DNA of 6,505 nucleotides. Source: Nitrospinota bacterium. GTDB lineage: Bacteria > Nitrospirota > Thermodesulfovibrionia > Thermodesulfovibrionales > UBA1546. The stretch is from positions 1 through 6,505 of the forward strand of contig JAHILQ010000169.1 of the NCBI GenBank assembly GCA_018896985.1. Reading direction: 5' to 3'. Made by a program: the position numbers and the translations under genes. Under the pieces are notes generated by a model that saw only the letters and a list, made by a program, of their open reading frames with translations, made no database searches and had not been told where the DNA came from. This document shows, in pieces, positions 1 through 5,886 of the stretch (position 1 is its first letter; every line of letters starts with the position of its first letter).

Positions 1-59
1 TCAGAATAAAGAATACCTGTAAACAGCAGGGCAGGTTTAGGATTTGCTGGGGTACCCAT
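1..59 (-). CDS. DUF4416-like protein, N-terminus only (runs off the window)
   Basis: A short open frame starts with ATG at 59 and continues leftward out of the window, giving 19 residues that begin MGTPANPKPALLFTGILYS. The pattern MG-x(3)-P-K-P-x-x-L-(F/I)-x-G-(I/L)-L is the usual opening of DUF4416 proteins, a family of unknown function found in many anaerobic bacteria. This assignment rests on the N-terminal pattern alone. The start lies 13 bases after the stop codon of the TlpA-like fragment on the same strand, so the gene looks like the next member of that string. No good Shine-Dalgarno sequence is visible in the 13-base gap. It could instead be a chance reading frame, but the proline/lysine-rich opening followed by a hydrophobic strand argues for a real gene. 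Confidence 0.55.
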   Translation of the reverse strand, partial: MGTPANPKPALLFTGILYS

Positions 60-72
60 AGTTCAGTGAAAG

Positions 73-258
73 TTATTCTTTGAGCAGGCCTGAGATAAAT
101 GCCAGAGCATCCGGAGAATCCCATTCATAGGGCCCGATGACTTTTTTCATGATGATGCCTTTTTTATCCACGATGTATGTTTCAGGAATTCCTCTTAATC
201 CATAATATCTTGCAGTTTTTTCGTCTTTATCAATCAGTATCGGCAGGTGTGAAGTCAA
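73..258 (-). pseudogene. TlpA/ResA-type thioredoxin-fold protein, C-terminal fragment lacking the CXXC half
   Basis: The 61 codons match the second half of a TlpA/ResA/AhpC-TSA-like thioredoxin-fold protein. They contain an LPILIDKDEKTARYYG strand-helix segment, then the RGIPETYIVDKKG cis-proline loop (Pro25 from the TTG start) followed by a beta hairpin and the C-terminal helix. Full-length family members have about 140 to 190 residues and carry the redox CXXC motif and signal peptide or anchor in the N-terminal half. All of that is missing here. The only start is TTG 258-256, which overlaps the clpC stop (TTGA). A GGAG lies at 263-266, so coupled translation is possible. The same frame stays open to a stop at 292-294, and residues just before the TTG (VSDTFRSKL) also look TlpA-like, suggesting that tlpA-derived DNA extends into the clpC tail. 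A redox-active product is unlikely without the CXXC. A deletion remnant or an assembly junction are both possible. Confidence 0.6.
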
Positions 259-2699
259 TTTACTCCGGAAAGTATCTGAGACTCCTCGGCTTCAAGAAAG
301 ACTGGTATCCCAGCCTCAAGCACAACTTTTATTTTGTGGGTGTCTTTAAATCTGCCTTTGAGCAGTTCTTCTGACAGCGGATCCTCAATTTCTTTCTGCA
401 CGGCTCTTCTCATGGGCCTTGCGCCGTAGTTCGGCTGATAATAGGTTTTAACCATCCACTCCTTAACGGACTGGTCTAATTCCACCAAAAGCCCCTGCTC
501 GATTAGCAGATTATTGGTTTCGTTTATCAGCAGGTCAATAATTGAGAACAGCTGCTCTTTTTCAAGAGGATGAAATACGACTATCTCATCAACACGGTTA
601 AGGAATTCAGGATTAAATGCTTTTTTGAGCTCAACGAGCACATTATCCTTTATCTTCTGATAGACATCGTCTGACTTGGTTCTCTGAAAGCCCAGAGGAG
701 TTGCTTTTTCAATAATCCTTGCGCCTATATTTGAGGTCATGATTATTACCGCGTTTTTAAAGTCAACCTTTCTGCCGAAACTGTCTGTAAGCACTCCTTC
801 ATCAAGCACCTGCAGCAGTATGTTAAATATGTCGGGATGCGCTTTTTCTATCTCATCAAAGAGAATGACAGAATAAGGACGCTTTCGTATTTTTTCTGTC
901 AGCTGTCCTCCCTCTTCGTAGCCGACATATCCCGGAGGCGCGCCTGTCAGTTTGGAGACATTGAACCTCTCCATATATTCTGACATGTCAATTTTAATAA
1001 GGGCATTCTCGTCATTGAAGAGGAACTCTGCAAGCGCCTTTGCAAGCTCGGTCTTTCCAACTCCTGTCGGCCCTAAAAAGAAGAAGGAGCCGATAGGTTT
1101 CTTCTTGCTCTTCAGTCCTGCCCTTGACCTTCTGATTGCCCTTGATACTGCTTTTATTGCCTCATCCTGAGAGATTATCCGTTCATGAATAACCTCTTCC
1201 ATTCTCAGGAGTTTTTCCGATTCTTTTTCTTCGAGCCTTAAGAGCGGGATGCCTGTCATCTTTGCAACTGTGTAGGTCACATCATCTTCTGATATGACAG
1301 GAATTTCTTTATTCAGGTTGTCCTTCCACTGTTTTAGTATCTGGTCGTGAAGTCTTTTAAGCTTTTCTTCCTCGTTTCGTATGGATGCGGCTTTCTCAAT
1401 GTCGTGAAGCTTTACATAAAGATTTTTTTCTCTTGTCAGCCTTGCTATATCGTGTTCGAGTTCTTTTATTTCTCCGGGAGGCGTATATCTTTTGAGGTTG
1501 ACCCTTGCGCCTGTTTCATCAATAACATCAATTGCCTTATCCGGCAGATGCCTGTCAGATATATACCGGTCGGACAGCTTTGAAGCCGCTGTTATGGCAT
1601 CGTCGCTGATTTTTACTCTGTGATGCGATTCGTATCTGCTTCTTAAACCTGTCAGGATATCTATTGTTGCATCTACCGCAGGAGATTCAACATTGATAGG
1701 CTGGAATCTTCTCTCCAGCGCGCCGTCTTTCTCCACATATTTTCTGTATGCGTCAGGAGTTGTTGCGCCGATGCATTTAATCTCGCCTCTGGACAGGGCA
1801 GGTTTAAGCATGCTTGACGCATCCACAGAGCCCTCAGCGGCGCCTGCGCCTATTAATGTATGGAGTTCATCGACAAAGAGAATCACATTGTCTGTGTGAG
1901 TGATTTCCTTCATCACAAACTTCAGCCTCTCTTCAAACTGCCCCCTGTATTTTGTCCCTGCTATGAGAGCGCCGAGGTCAAGGGATACAATTCGTTTGCC
2001 AAAAAGATTTTCCGGCACATCACCCAGTACGATTTTCTGCGCAAGGCCCTCAACAATCGCTGTTTTGCCTACGCCCGGCTCACCGATTATCACAGGATTA
2101 TTTTTTATCCGCCTGCCGAGTATCTGGAGCACGCGCTCAATCTCATCCTCCCTGCCGATTACAGGGTCAAGCTTGCCTTCTTTTGCCATCTGTGTCAGAT
2201 CCCTGCCGAACTCATCAAGGGCAGGCGTTGCGCTCCGTCTTTCTCTTACAGTATGTGTCTGGGGTCTCATCGAAAAATTTATTGCAAGCTGCCTTGCAGC
2301 TAAAAGGTTTGCTCCAAGGCTTCGAAGTGTTCTGCCTGCTATTCCTTCGTCTTCGCGCAGAATGCCGAGAAGAAGATGCTCGCTTCCTATATAACTGTGA
2401 CCGATAAGCCTTGCCTCTTCTACAGCAAGTTCAAGGACTTTCTTTGCGCGCGGGGTAAACGGTATGTCGCCGAATGTAAGCACATTTGTGCCGTAGGGGA
2501 GTTTCCGCTCTACTTCCATGCGCACCTCTTCTATTGAGATGCCCATCTTTTTGATTATTGCGGCGCTTATTCCCTCTTCTTCTCTCAGAAGAGCGAGCAG
2601 GAGATGCTCTGTCCCAAGGTAATCGTTCTGGCGCTTTTCAGCCTCTTCCCTTGCGTAGATTATTACTTTTCTGCCGCGCTCTGTGAACTTCTCAAACAT
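255..2699 (-). CDS. clpC: ATP-dependent Clp protease ATP-binding subunit ClpC
   Basis: This 814-residue Hsp100 AAA+ unfoldase is expected to form a cytoplasmic hexamer that feeds substrates to the ClpP peptidase. Domain order is a double Clp-N repeat (about 1-145), AAA-1 with Walker A GEPGVGKT (206-213) and Walker B VILFVDE (272-278), a short coiled-coil middle domain with a UVR-like motif (about 408-460), and AAA-2 with Walker A GPTGVGKT (543-550), the pore loop GYVG (590-593), Walker B VILFDE (611-616) and sensor-2 GAR (759-761). The LGF tripeptide at 669-671 is the ClpP-docking loop, which separates it from ClpB. The short middle domain and double N-repeat fit ClpC rather than ClpA. Length is typical. 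ATG 2699 is supported by AGGAG at 2709-2713 and by alignment of the MFEKFTERGRKVI opening. The last residues (ESQILSGVN) may be read from DNA of the adjoining tlpA remnant. Its own promoter lies at 2741-2770. Confidence 0.96.
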   Translation of the reverse strand: MFEKFTERGRKVIIYAREEAEKRQNDYLGTEHLLLALLREEEGISAAIIKKMGISIEEVRMEVERKLPYGTNVLTFGDIPFTPRAKKVLELAVEEARLIGHSYIGSEHLLLGILREDEGIAGRTLRSLGANLLAARQLAINFSMRPQTHTVRERRSATPALDEFGRDLTQMAKEGKLDPVIGREDEIERVLQILGRRIKNNPVIIGEPGVGKTAIVEGLAQKIVLGDVPENLFGKRIVSLDLGALIAGTKYRGQFEERLKFVMKEITHTDNVILFVDELHTLIGAGAAEGSVDASSMLKPALSRGEIKCIGATTPDAYRKYVEKDGALERRFQPINVESPAVDATIDILTGLRSRYESHHRVKISDDAITAASKLSDRYISDRHLPDKAIDVIDETGARVNLKRYTPPGEIKELEHDIARLTREKNLYVKLHDIEKAASIRNEEEKLKRLHDQILKQWKDNLNKEIPVISEDDVTYTVAKMTGIPLLRLEEKESEKLLRMEEVIHERIISQDEAIKAVSRAIRRSRAGLKSKKKPIGSFFFLGPTGVGKTELAKALAEFLFNDENALIKIDMSEYMERFNVSKLTGAPPGYVGYEEGGQLTEKIRKRPYSVILFDEIEKAHPDIFNILLQVLDEGVLTDSFGRKVDFKNAVIIMTSNIGARIIEKATPLGFQRTKSDDVYQKIKDNVLVELKKAFNPEFLNRVDEIVVFHPLEKEQLFSIIDLLINETNNLLIEQGLLVELDQSVKEWMVKTYYQPNYGARPMRRAVQKEIEDPLSEELLKGRFKDTHKIKVVLEAGIPVFLEAEESQILSGVN

Positions 2700-2708
2700 T
2701 AAATAAAT

Positions 2709-2713
2709 CTCCT
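2709..2713 (-). promoter_or_regulatory. Shine-Dalgarno sequence of clpC
   Basis: AGGAG on the minus strand lies nine bases before the clpC ATG and fixes the start chosen at 2699. Confidence 0.75.
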
Positions 2714-2740
2714 CTGCGAAGTTCTATAGTACTTATTTAA

Positions 2741-2770
2741 ATAATACTTTTTTCTCTTGATTAAAGTCAA
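2741..2770 (-). promoter_or_regulatory. Predicted sigma70-type promoter of clpC, with AT palindrome at the -10/start site
   Basis: On the minus strand TTGACT (2765-2770) is followed after 18 bases by TATTAT (2741-2746). Five of six -35 positions and four of six -10 positions agree with the consensus. The predicted transcription start is near 2734, leaving a leader of about 35 bases before the clpC ATG. A perfect 12-base palindrome, TTATTTAAATAA (2733-2744), covers the -10 box and the predicted start, and a flanking GTA/TAC pair lengthens it if one base is bulged. It could be an operator, but AT-rich palindromes also arise by chance. No CIRCE element or heat-shock sigma box was seen. The promoter would let clpC be expressed independently of the upstream mdh and NDK-like genes. 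Confidence 0.6.
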
Positions 2771-2779
2771 TAAACCCTT

Positions 2780-3520
2780 CTAACTCTCCACAGTATAATT
2801 CATGAGATATTTAGCGGCCACTGCTTCAAGAGAAGAGGCAGCAGGCAAACCCTTGCTCAGTAAACGCAGCGCATCAAAATCAGATTTCCAAACAACATCA
2901 CCGGGAGCAATCAGGCACACGCTGCCCGGCTCATGAGTAATATAGAGATTGCCGTTCTTGAAATAATAATGGTCTTCTGCGTTTATCTCTGTAGGATACG
3001 AGCGCATAAATGGAGGAAAGTCGCCGGGCCTGAACCAGAGTTTGATTTCCCGTTCTGCCTCGTTATCAGTAGCCGAAGCGTGGATGAGATTGTCCATCCT
3101 CTCGCCGATCTCATTTCCGGCAGCATCCTTCAGAGGAACAACTGTCCCCAATGCGCGAATACATCCCGGTTTTGTCTCACGGGCAACGTGAGGATTGGTA
3201 GGTCCGCAGATTTCCCGCATCTTTTTCACTGCATCCGGGCCCTGATAAACAAGGGATATTACTCTGCGCCTATTGGGTTCATCAGGATAATGAAGCAGCC
3301 CCATGATATATTCAATCAGTGAAGGATAAAACACTTTACCCCGATGTTCAGCATAGTGTTCCTCTGCAAGCATTCTGCTTACGTGTACTATCTTTGCTCC
3401 GGCAAAGCGTAAACCGGTATGAAACTCTGAGAGTTGAGAAAGCACATATCCTGTCAACGAATTTTTCAGGGCATCCGGCTTAATCAATACAAGCGTTTGT
3501 TTTATTTCTTCTGTGCGCAT
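2780..3520 (-). CDS. Nucleoside-diphosphate-kinase-family protein, long form with C-terminal extension
   Basis: NDKs move the gamma-phosphate between nucleoside tri- and diphosphates through a phosphohistidine. The 246-residue product keeps the hallmarks: TLVLIKPDAL with Lys14, AEEHYAEHRGK with Tyr56, GPTNP (106-110), PGCIR with Arg122, and NLIHAS with the candidate catalytic His147 and Asn144, followed by EREI. Active-site residues therefore look intact. It differs from ordinary NDKs of about 140 residues by an insert near 74-88, a longer loop near 126-142, and an extra segment of roughly 75 residues (about 170-246). The tail faintly recalls PqqD-like winged-helix domains, which is only an impression. 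ATG 3520 has a strong purine-rich site (AAGGAAGGAA, 3528-3537). The gene sits 29 bases after mdh and 80 bases before clpC, so co-transcription with mdh is likely. No symbol is given because it may be a paralogue of the housekeeping ndk. Confidence 0.85.
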   Translation of the reverse strand: MRTEEIKQTLVLIKPDALKNSLTGYVLSQLSEFHTGLRFAGAKIVHVSRMLAEEHYAEHRGKVFYPSLIEYIMGLLHYPDEPNRRRVISLVYQGPDAVKKMREICGPTNPHVARETKPGCIRALGTVVPLKDAAGNEIGERMDNLIHASATDNEAEREIKLWFRPGDFPPFMRSYPTEINAEDHYYFKNGNLYITHEPGSVCLIAPGDVVWKSDFDALRLLSKGLPAASSLEAVAAKYLMNYTVES

Positions 3521-3527
3521 ATAGCGG

Positions 3528-3537
3528 TTCCTTCCTT
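3528..3537 (-). promoter_or_regulatory. Strong Shine-Dalgarno region of the NDK-family gene
   Basis: The purine run AAGGAAGGAA ends seven bases before ATG 3520 and lies within the 29-base gap after the mdh stop. It supports this start and translation from a shared mdh message. Confidence 0.65.
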
Positions 3538-3549
3538 TATTGCCAAGAA

Positions 3550-4476
3550 TTATATCGAAAGTTTTTTAACAAGTTTCTTTACGGCTGAGCATGATTCTTT
3601 GAATTGTGCCTTCTCTTCTTTTGTGAGTTTAAGCTCAACTACTTTTTCAACTCCCTCTCTGCCGAGAATAACAGGCACGCCAAGATAAATATCTTTCATC
3701 CCGTATTCTCCATTTAGATACGCCGCGCATGGAAACATGCGCTTTTCATCGAGTAAAATTGATTTGATCATCTGGACGACTGCGGCAGCAGGCGCATAGT
3801 ATGCGCTTCCGGATTTAAGCAGGCTTACTATTTCGGCTCCTCCGTTCCGTGTCCGGTGTACCAGCGAATCAATTGTCTTTTTTTTCAAAAATTCTGTTAT
3901 TACTATGCCTTTTACGGTGGTGAACCTTGGGAGCGAAACCATCTGGTCTCCGTGCCCTCCAAGCACAATGGTTTCTATATCTTCCGGTGATATATTAAGT
4001 TCCCATGAAAGAAATGCCCTTAATCTGGCTGCATCAAGTATCCCGCCCATTCCTATTACCCGTTTGCATGAAAACTCTGTAGTCTTCCATGCAAGCTGAG
4101 CCATTACATCCATCGGATTTGTCACGACAATAACGATGGAGTTTGGAGAAGTTTTTGCAACTGCACCTGACACTGCCTTAACAACATCAGCATTCGCATG
4201 GAGAAGGTCATCACGCGACATGTTGGGTTTTCTTGGAAATCCGGCAGTAATTACTATAATATCGGAGTCTTTAGTGTCGGCATAACTGTTAGTCCCCTTC
4301 ACGGAAACAGAAGAATTCCAGATGGGACATGCCTCTGCAATATCAAGAGCCTTTCCCTGAGGAATTCCATCTGCAATATCAAAAAGGACAACATCGGCAA
4401 GTGAGGCCTGAGCAACCATCTGTGCTGCAGATGCGCCTACATTTCCTGCTCCGATTACGGATACTTTTTTTCTCAT
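3550..4476 (-). CDS. mdh: Malate dehydrogenase, LDH-like (MDH type 3) family, NAD-dependent
   Basis: This 308-residue enzyme interconverts malate and oxaloacetate with NAD(H) in the cytoplasm, serving the oxidative or reductive TCA pathway. The Rossmann motif GAGNVG is at 9-14, with acidic Asp33 after the second strand, which favours NAD over NADP. The substrate loop reads GFPRKPNMSRDD: Arg82 is the residue that marks malate rather than lactate dehydrogenases, and Arg88 is the second substrate arginine. Asn120 in VTNP, the Asp148/Arg151 pair in LDAARLR, and the catalytic His175 in LGGHGDQMV are all present. Length is normal for bacterial LDH-like MDHs. ATG 4476 begins MRKKVSVIGAGNVG, and an AAAGGGA-type ribosome site lies just upstream. 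It is followed closely by the NDK-like gene. No obvious strong promoter was found in the 96-base gap after csp, so read-through from csp or a weak local promoter would drive it. Confidence 0.95.
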   Translation of the reverse strand: MRKKVSVIGAGNVGASAAQMVAQASLADVVLFDIADGIPQGKALDIAEACPIWNSSVSVKGTNSYADTKDSDIIVITAGFPRKPNMSRDDLLHANADVVKAVSGAVAKTSPNSIVIVVTNPMDVMAQLAWKTTEFSCKRVIGMGGILDAARLRAFLSWELNISPEDIETIVLGGHGDQMVSLPRFTTVKGIVITEFLKKKTIDSLVHRTRNGGAEIVSLLKSGSAYYAPAAAVVQMIKSILLDEKRMFPCAAYLNGEYGMKDIYLGVPVILGREGVEKVVELKLTKEEKAQFKESCSAVKKLVKKLSI

Positions 4477-4515
4477 ATCTTTCCCTTTAGAAATTCAATA
4501 TAGATTAAGTAAGGA

Positions 4516-4542
4516 AAGGGGCTAAGGATATACACACCCCTT
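4516..4542 (-). terminator. Weak candidate hairpin terminator after csp
   Basis: Downstream of the csp stop, the minus strand carries AAGGGG and CCCCTT as a six-base-pair stem with a 15-base loop, followed by a U-rich but interrupted stretch. It might partly end csp transcription before mdh. The long loop and lack of a clean U run make this uncertain. Confidence 0.25.
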
Positions 4543-4572
4543 CGATGACTGAAATTTCCTTAATATGCAGTT

Positions 4573-4779
4573 TTATTGTAATTTTACTACGTTTGCAGCT
4601 TTTGGACCTCGCTCGCCTTCTACAATATCAAACTGGACTCTCTGACCCTCGGCAAGAGTCTTAAACCCATCGTTTGCAATAGATGAATAATGGACAAACA
4701 CATCCGTGCCATTGTCCTGCTGGATGAACCCATAACCTTTTGTTTCGTTGAACCATTTTACTTTTCCTTCAAACGGCAT
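4573..4779 (-). CDS. Cold-shock-domain protein (CspA family)
   Basis: The 68-residue product is a single cold-shock domain, a five-stranded OB-fold that binds single-stranded RNA and DNA and melts RNA secondary structure. The RNP1 motif reads KGYGFI (14-19) and RNP2 reads VFVHY (27-31). The opening GKVKWFNETKGYGFI and closing GPKAANVVKL are standard for the family, and the length is exactly typical. ATG 4779 is preceded by AAGGAGG (4791-4797) at an 11-base spacing. A near-consensus promoter lies 63-91 bases upstream, giving a predicted leader of about 55 bases. That leader contains a small hairpin next to the ribosome site. It is much shorter than the roughly 160-base leader of E. coli cspA. 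Whether it is cold-induced or constitutive cannot be told from the sequence, and paralogues are common, so no numbered symbol is given. Confidence 0.94.
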   Translation of the reverse strand: MPFEGKVKWFNETKGYGFIQQDNGTDVFVHYSSIANDGFKTLAEGQRVQFDIVEGERGPKAANVVKLQ

Positions 4780-4790
4780 ACTGCTTAAAT

Positions 4791-4797
4791 CCTCCTT
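4791..4797 (-). promoter_or_regulatory. Shine-Dalgarno sequence of csp, next to a small hairpin
   Basis: AAGGAGG on the minus strand is a near-perfect anti-16S match, 11 bases before the csp ATG. A five-base-pair stem, TTCTC/GAGAA (4798-4802 with 4808-4812), abuts it directly upstream and could affect ribosome access if it forms in the mRNA. Confidence 0.7.
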
Positions 4798-4817
4798 TTC
4801 TCGTTATGAGAAGATAA

Positions 4818-4839
4818 TTTACCTGAAAAACAGGGTAAA
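4818..4839. repeat. Inverted repeat at the csp transcription start
   Basis: TTTACCTG (4818-4825) and CAGGGTAAA (4831-4839) are complementary over eight pairs with one bulged G and an AAAAA loop. The predicted csp start (about 4834-4835) falls inside the right arm, so this is better placed as a DNA operator than as an mRNA hairpin. No regulator is identified. Confidence 0.45.
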
Positions 4840-4841
4840 CT

Positions 4842-4870
4842 TTTATAGCATGTAGCAGAATTGTTGTCAA
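4842..4870 (-). promoter_or_regulatory. Near-consensus sigma70 promoter of csp
   Basis: On the minus strand a perfect TTGACA (4865-4870) and TATAAA (4842-4847) are separated by exactly 17 bases. This is the best canonical promoter in the window and predicts strong housekeeping-sigma transcription of csp, starting near 4835. It is divergent from the candidate tpiA promoter. Confidence 0.8.
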
Positions 4871-4915
4871 GAAAAATCACAGCTGAGAAAATTGCTGGAG
4901 GCATATGATTTTCCT

Positions 4916-4945
4916 TTGACATAATATTGTGAAATATGGTATTCA
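4916..4945 (+). promoter_or_regulatory. Candidate promoter of tpiA
   Basis: A perfect TTGACA (4916-4921) is followed after 18 bases by TATTCA (4940-4945), a poor -10 match. If used, transcription would begin near 4952. That is downstream of the ATG at 4936 and upstream of the TTG at 5002, which favours the shorter tpiA product. Confidence 0.4.
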
Positions 4946-5001
4946 TACATCATAAGCATTACAGCAACAAATTCCTGAGCAGTAAGAAAGATAAGATAAC
5001 C

Positions 5002-5754
5002 TTGCGCAGACCATTCATTGCAGCCAACTGGAAAATGAACAAGACCATTCCTGAGACAAGGGAATTCTTGAAGGAATTCGTATTGTTGGCAGAGGATGCA
5101 ACAGATGTGGATATCGCAGTAGCCCCGCCGTTTACCTCTCTTTCTGCTGCCGCAGAGAGTGTTAAGGGCACTAATATAAAAATCGCTGCGCAGGATATTT
5201 TTTATGAAGAAAAGGGCGCATTTACCGGTGAAATATCACCGGCTATGATTTTGGACTGTGGATGTTCGCACGTTATCATCGGGCATTCGGAACGAAGACA
5301 GTATTTTAATGAGACCGATGAGGTGATTAATAAGAAGGTTAAAGCGGCAAAAAACAACGGGGTTGGAGTTATTTTCTGCATAGGAGAATCACTTGCAGAA
5401 AGAGAATCAGGAAAAACCTTTGATGTGCTGAAAATGGAGATAGAGAAAGGGCTTGAGAATATAGGCGGAGACAATATCGTTGTAGCTTATGAACCTGTAT
5501 GGGCAATAGGCACAGGGAGAACTGCCGCACCTTCGCAGGCTCAGGAGGCGCATGCTTACATAAAAGACAGGTTAAGAGTTTTGTATGGAAATAAGGCTGA
5601 TGAAAATCGTATAATATACGGAGGAAGCGTAACCCCTGAGAATGTAGACTCTCTTATGGCTTGTGAAGATGTGGATGGCGCACTTGTAGGGGGAGCAAGC
5701 CTTAACGCTGAAAGCTTTGCAAGGATAATAAAATTTAAGAAAATTAAAAAGTGA
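5002..5754 (+). CDS. tpiA: Triosephosphate isomerase
   Basis: TPI interconverts dihydroxyacetone phosphate and glyceraldehyde 3-phosphate in glycolysis and gluconeogenesis as a cytoplasmic (beta/alpha)8-barrel dimer. From TTG 5002 the product is 250 residues, the usual bacterial length, and opens with the typical RRPFIAANWKMN, carrying Asn9 and Lys11. The electrophile His95 lies in IIGHSERR and the catalytic base Glu164 in AYEPVWAIGTGRTA, which includes the mobile loop 6. YGGSV (206-210) and the C-terminal phosphate-binding GALVGGASL are intact. The same frame is open upstream to ATG 4936, which would add 22 Lys/His/Ser-rich residues without family similarity, and neither start has a good Shine-Dalgarno sequence. 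TTG is preferred on homology and on the candidate promoter position. Its stop codon lies within the first unit of the downstream repeat tract. secG follows 145 bases later on the same strand, with no intrinsic terminator seen between them. Confidence 0.93.
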   Translation: MRRPFIAANWKMNKTIPETREFLKEFVLLAEDATDVDIAVAPPFTSLSAAAESVKGTNIKIAAQDIFYEEKGAFTGEISPAMILDCGCSHVIIGHSERRQYFNETDEVINKKVKAAKNNGVGVIFCIGESLAERESGKTFDVLKMEIEKGLENIGGDNIVVAYEPVWAIGTGRTAAPSQAQEAHAYIKDRLRVLYGNKADENRIIYGGSVTPENVDSLMACEDVDGALVGGASLNAESFARIIKFKKIKK

Positions 5755-5886
5755 CAGTGATTAGTGACAGTGTCAGTAAATCAGTATCCAGTGTCAGTGG
5801 TTAGTGTCAGTAAAATTTGTCACTGACACAGACACTAAAAACTGAAACTGTAAGAGACTGACACTAAACACTGACACAGACACTGA
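5751..5886. repeat. Tract of short direct and inverted CAGTGT/ACACTG repeats between tpiA and secG
   Basis: The left half is built from variants of TTAGTGTCAGT and the right half from its complement ACTGACACTAA. Exact copies include CACTGACACAGACACT at 5821-5836 and 5869-5884, CAGTGTCAGT at 5768-5777 and 5789-5798, GTGTCAGTAAA at 5770-5780 and 5804-5814, and GTGACAGTG at 5751-5759 and 5764-5772. The units are degenerate and unevenly spaced, so this is not a CRISPR array or simple tandem satellite. It resembles the short repetitive intergenic sequences (STRR-like) of some bacteria, but no known family is recognised. The tract begins at the tpiA stop codon and ends just before the secG ribosome site. 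Confidence 0.85.
5781..5886 (+). other. Long imperfect stem-loop in the tpiA-secG spacer
   Basis: Positions 5801-5811 pair perfectly with 5857-5867 (11 pairs). After a single mismatch, 5791-5799 pair with 5869-5877 (9 pairs), and after a small internal loop 5781-5788 pair with 5879-5886 (7 of 8). This gives about 27 pairs around a 45-base loop. A competing fold pairs 5761-5777 with 5822-5838 at 15 of 17 positions. No U run follows, so it is not an ordinary terminator. It could stabilise or process the tpiA-secG message or limit ribosome access to secG. Confidence 0.65.

Noticed and set aside
1860..2394. Plus-strand open frames of 147 and 164 codons opposite clpC
   Set aside because: They lie antisense within the highly conserved AAA-1 and Clp-N coding region, give no recognisable protein and have no ribosome site. 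They are shadows of clpC.
255..2699. ClpB or ClpA
   Set aside because: The middle domain is far too short for ClpB, the ClpP-docking LGF loop is present, and the double Clp-N repeat with a UVR-like linker matches ClpC rather than ClpA.
2700..2779. CIRCE or heat-shock sigma promoter for clpC
   Set aside because: No TTAGCACTC inverted repeat and no sigma32-type -35/-10 pair were found; the boxes fit the housekeeping consensus.
2933..3322. Plus-strand open frame of 129 codons opposite the NDK-like gene
   Set aside because: Antisense to a gene with intact catalytic motifs; the translation is Cys/Ile-rich and resembles no family.
3550..4476. Lactate dehydrogenase
   Set aside because: The substrate-specificity position is Arg82 (GFPRKPNMSR) rather than the Gln typical of lactate dehydrogenases.
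5202..5474. Minus-strand open frame of 90 codons inside tpiA
   Set aside because: Antisense to conserved TPI sequence, low-complexity Ser/Phe/Thr translation, no start signals.
5751..5886. CRISPR array
   Set aside because: The repeated units are 8 to 16 bases, degenerate, present in both orientations and irregularly spaced, with no uniform spacers and no cas gene.
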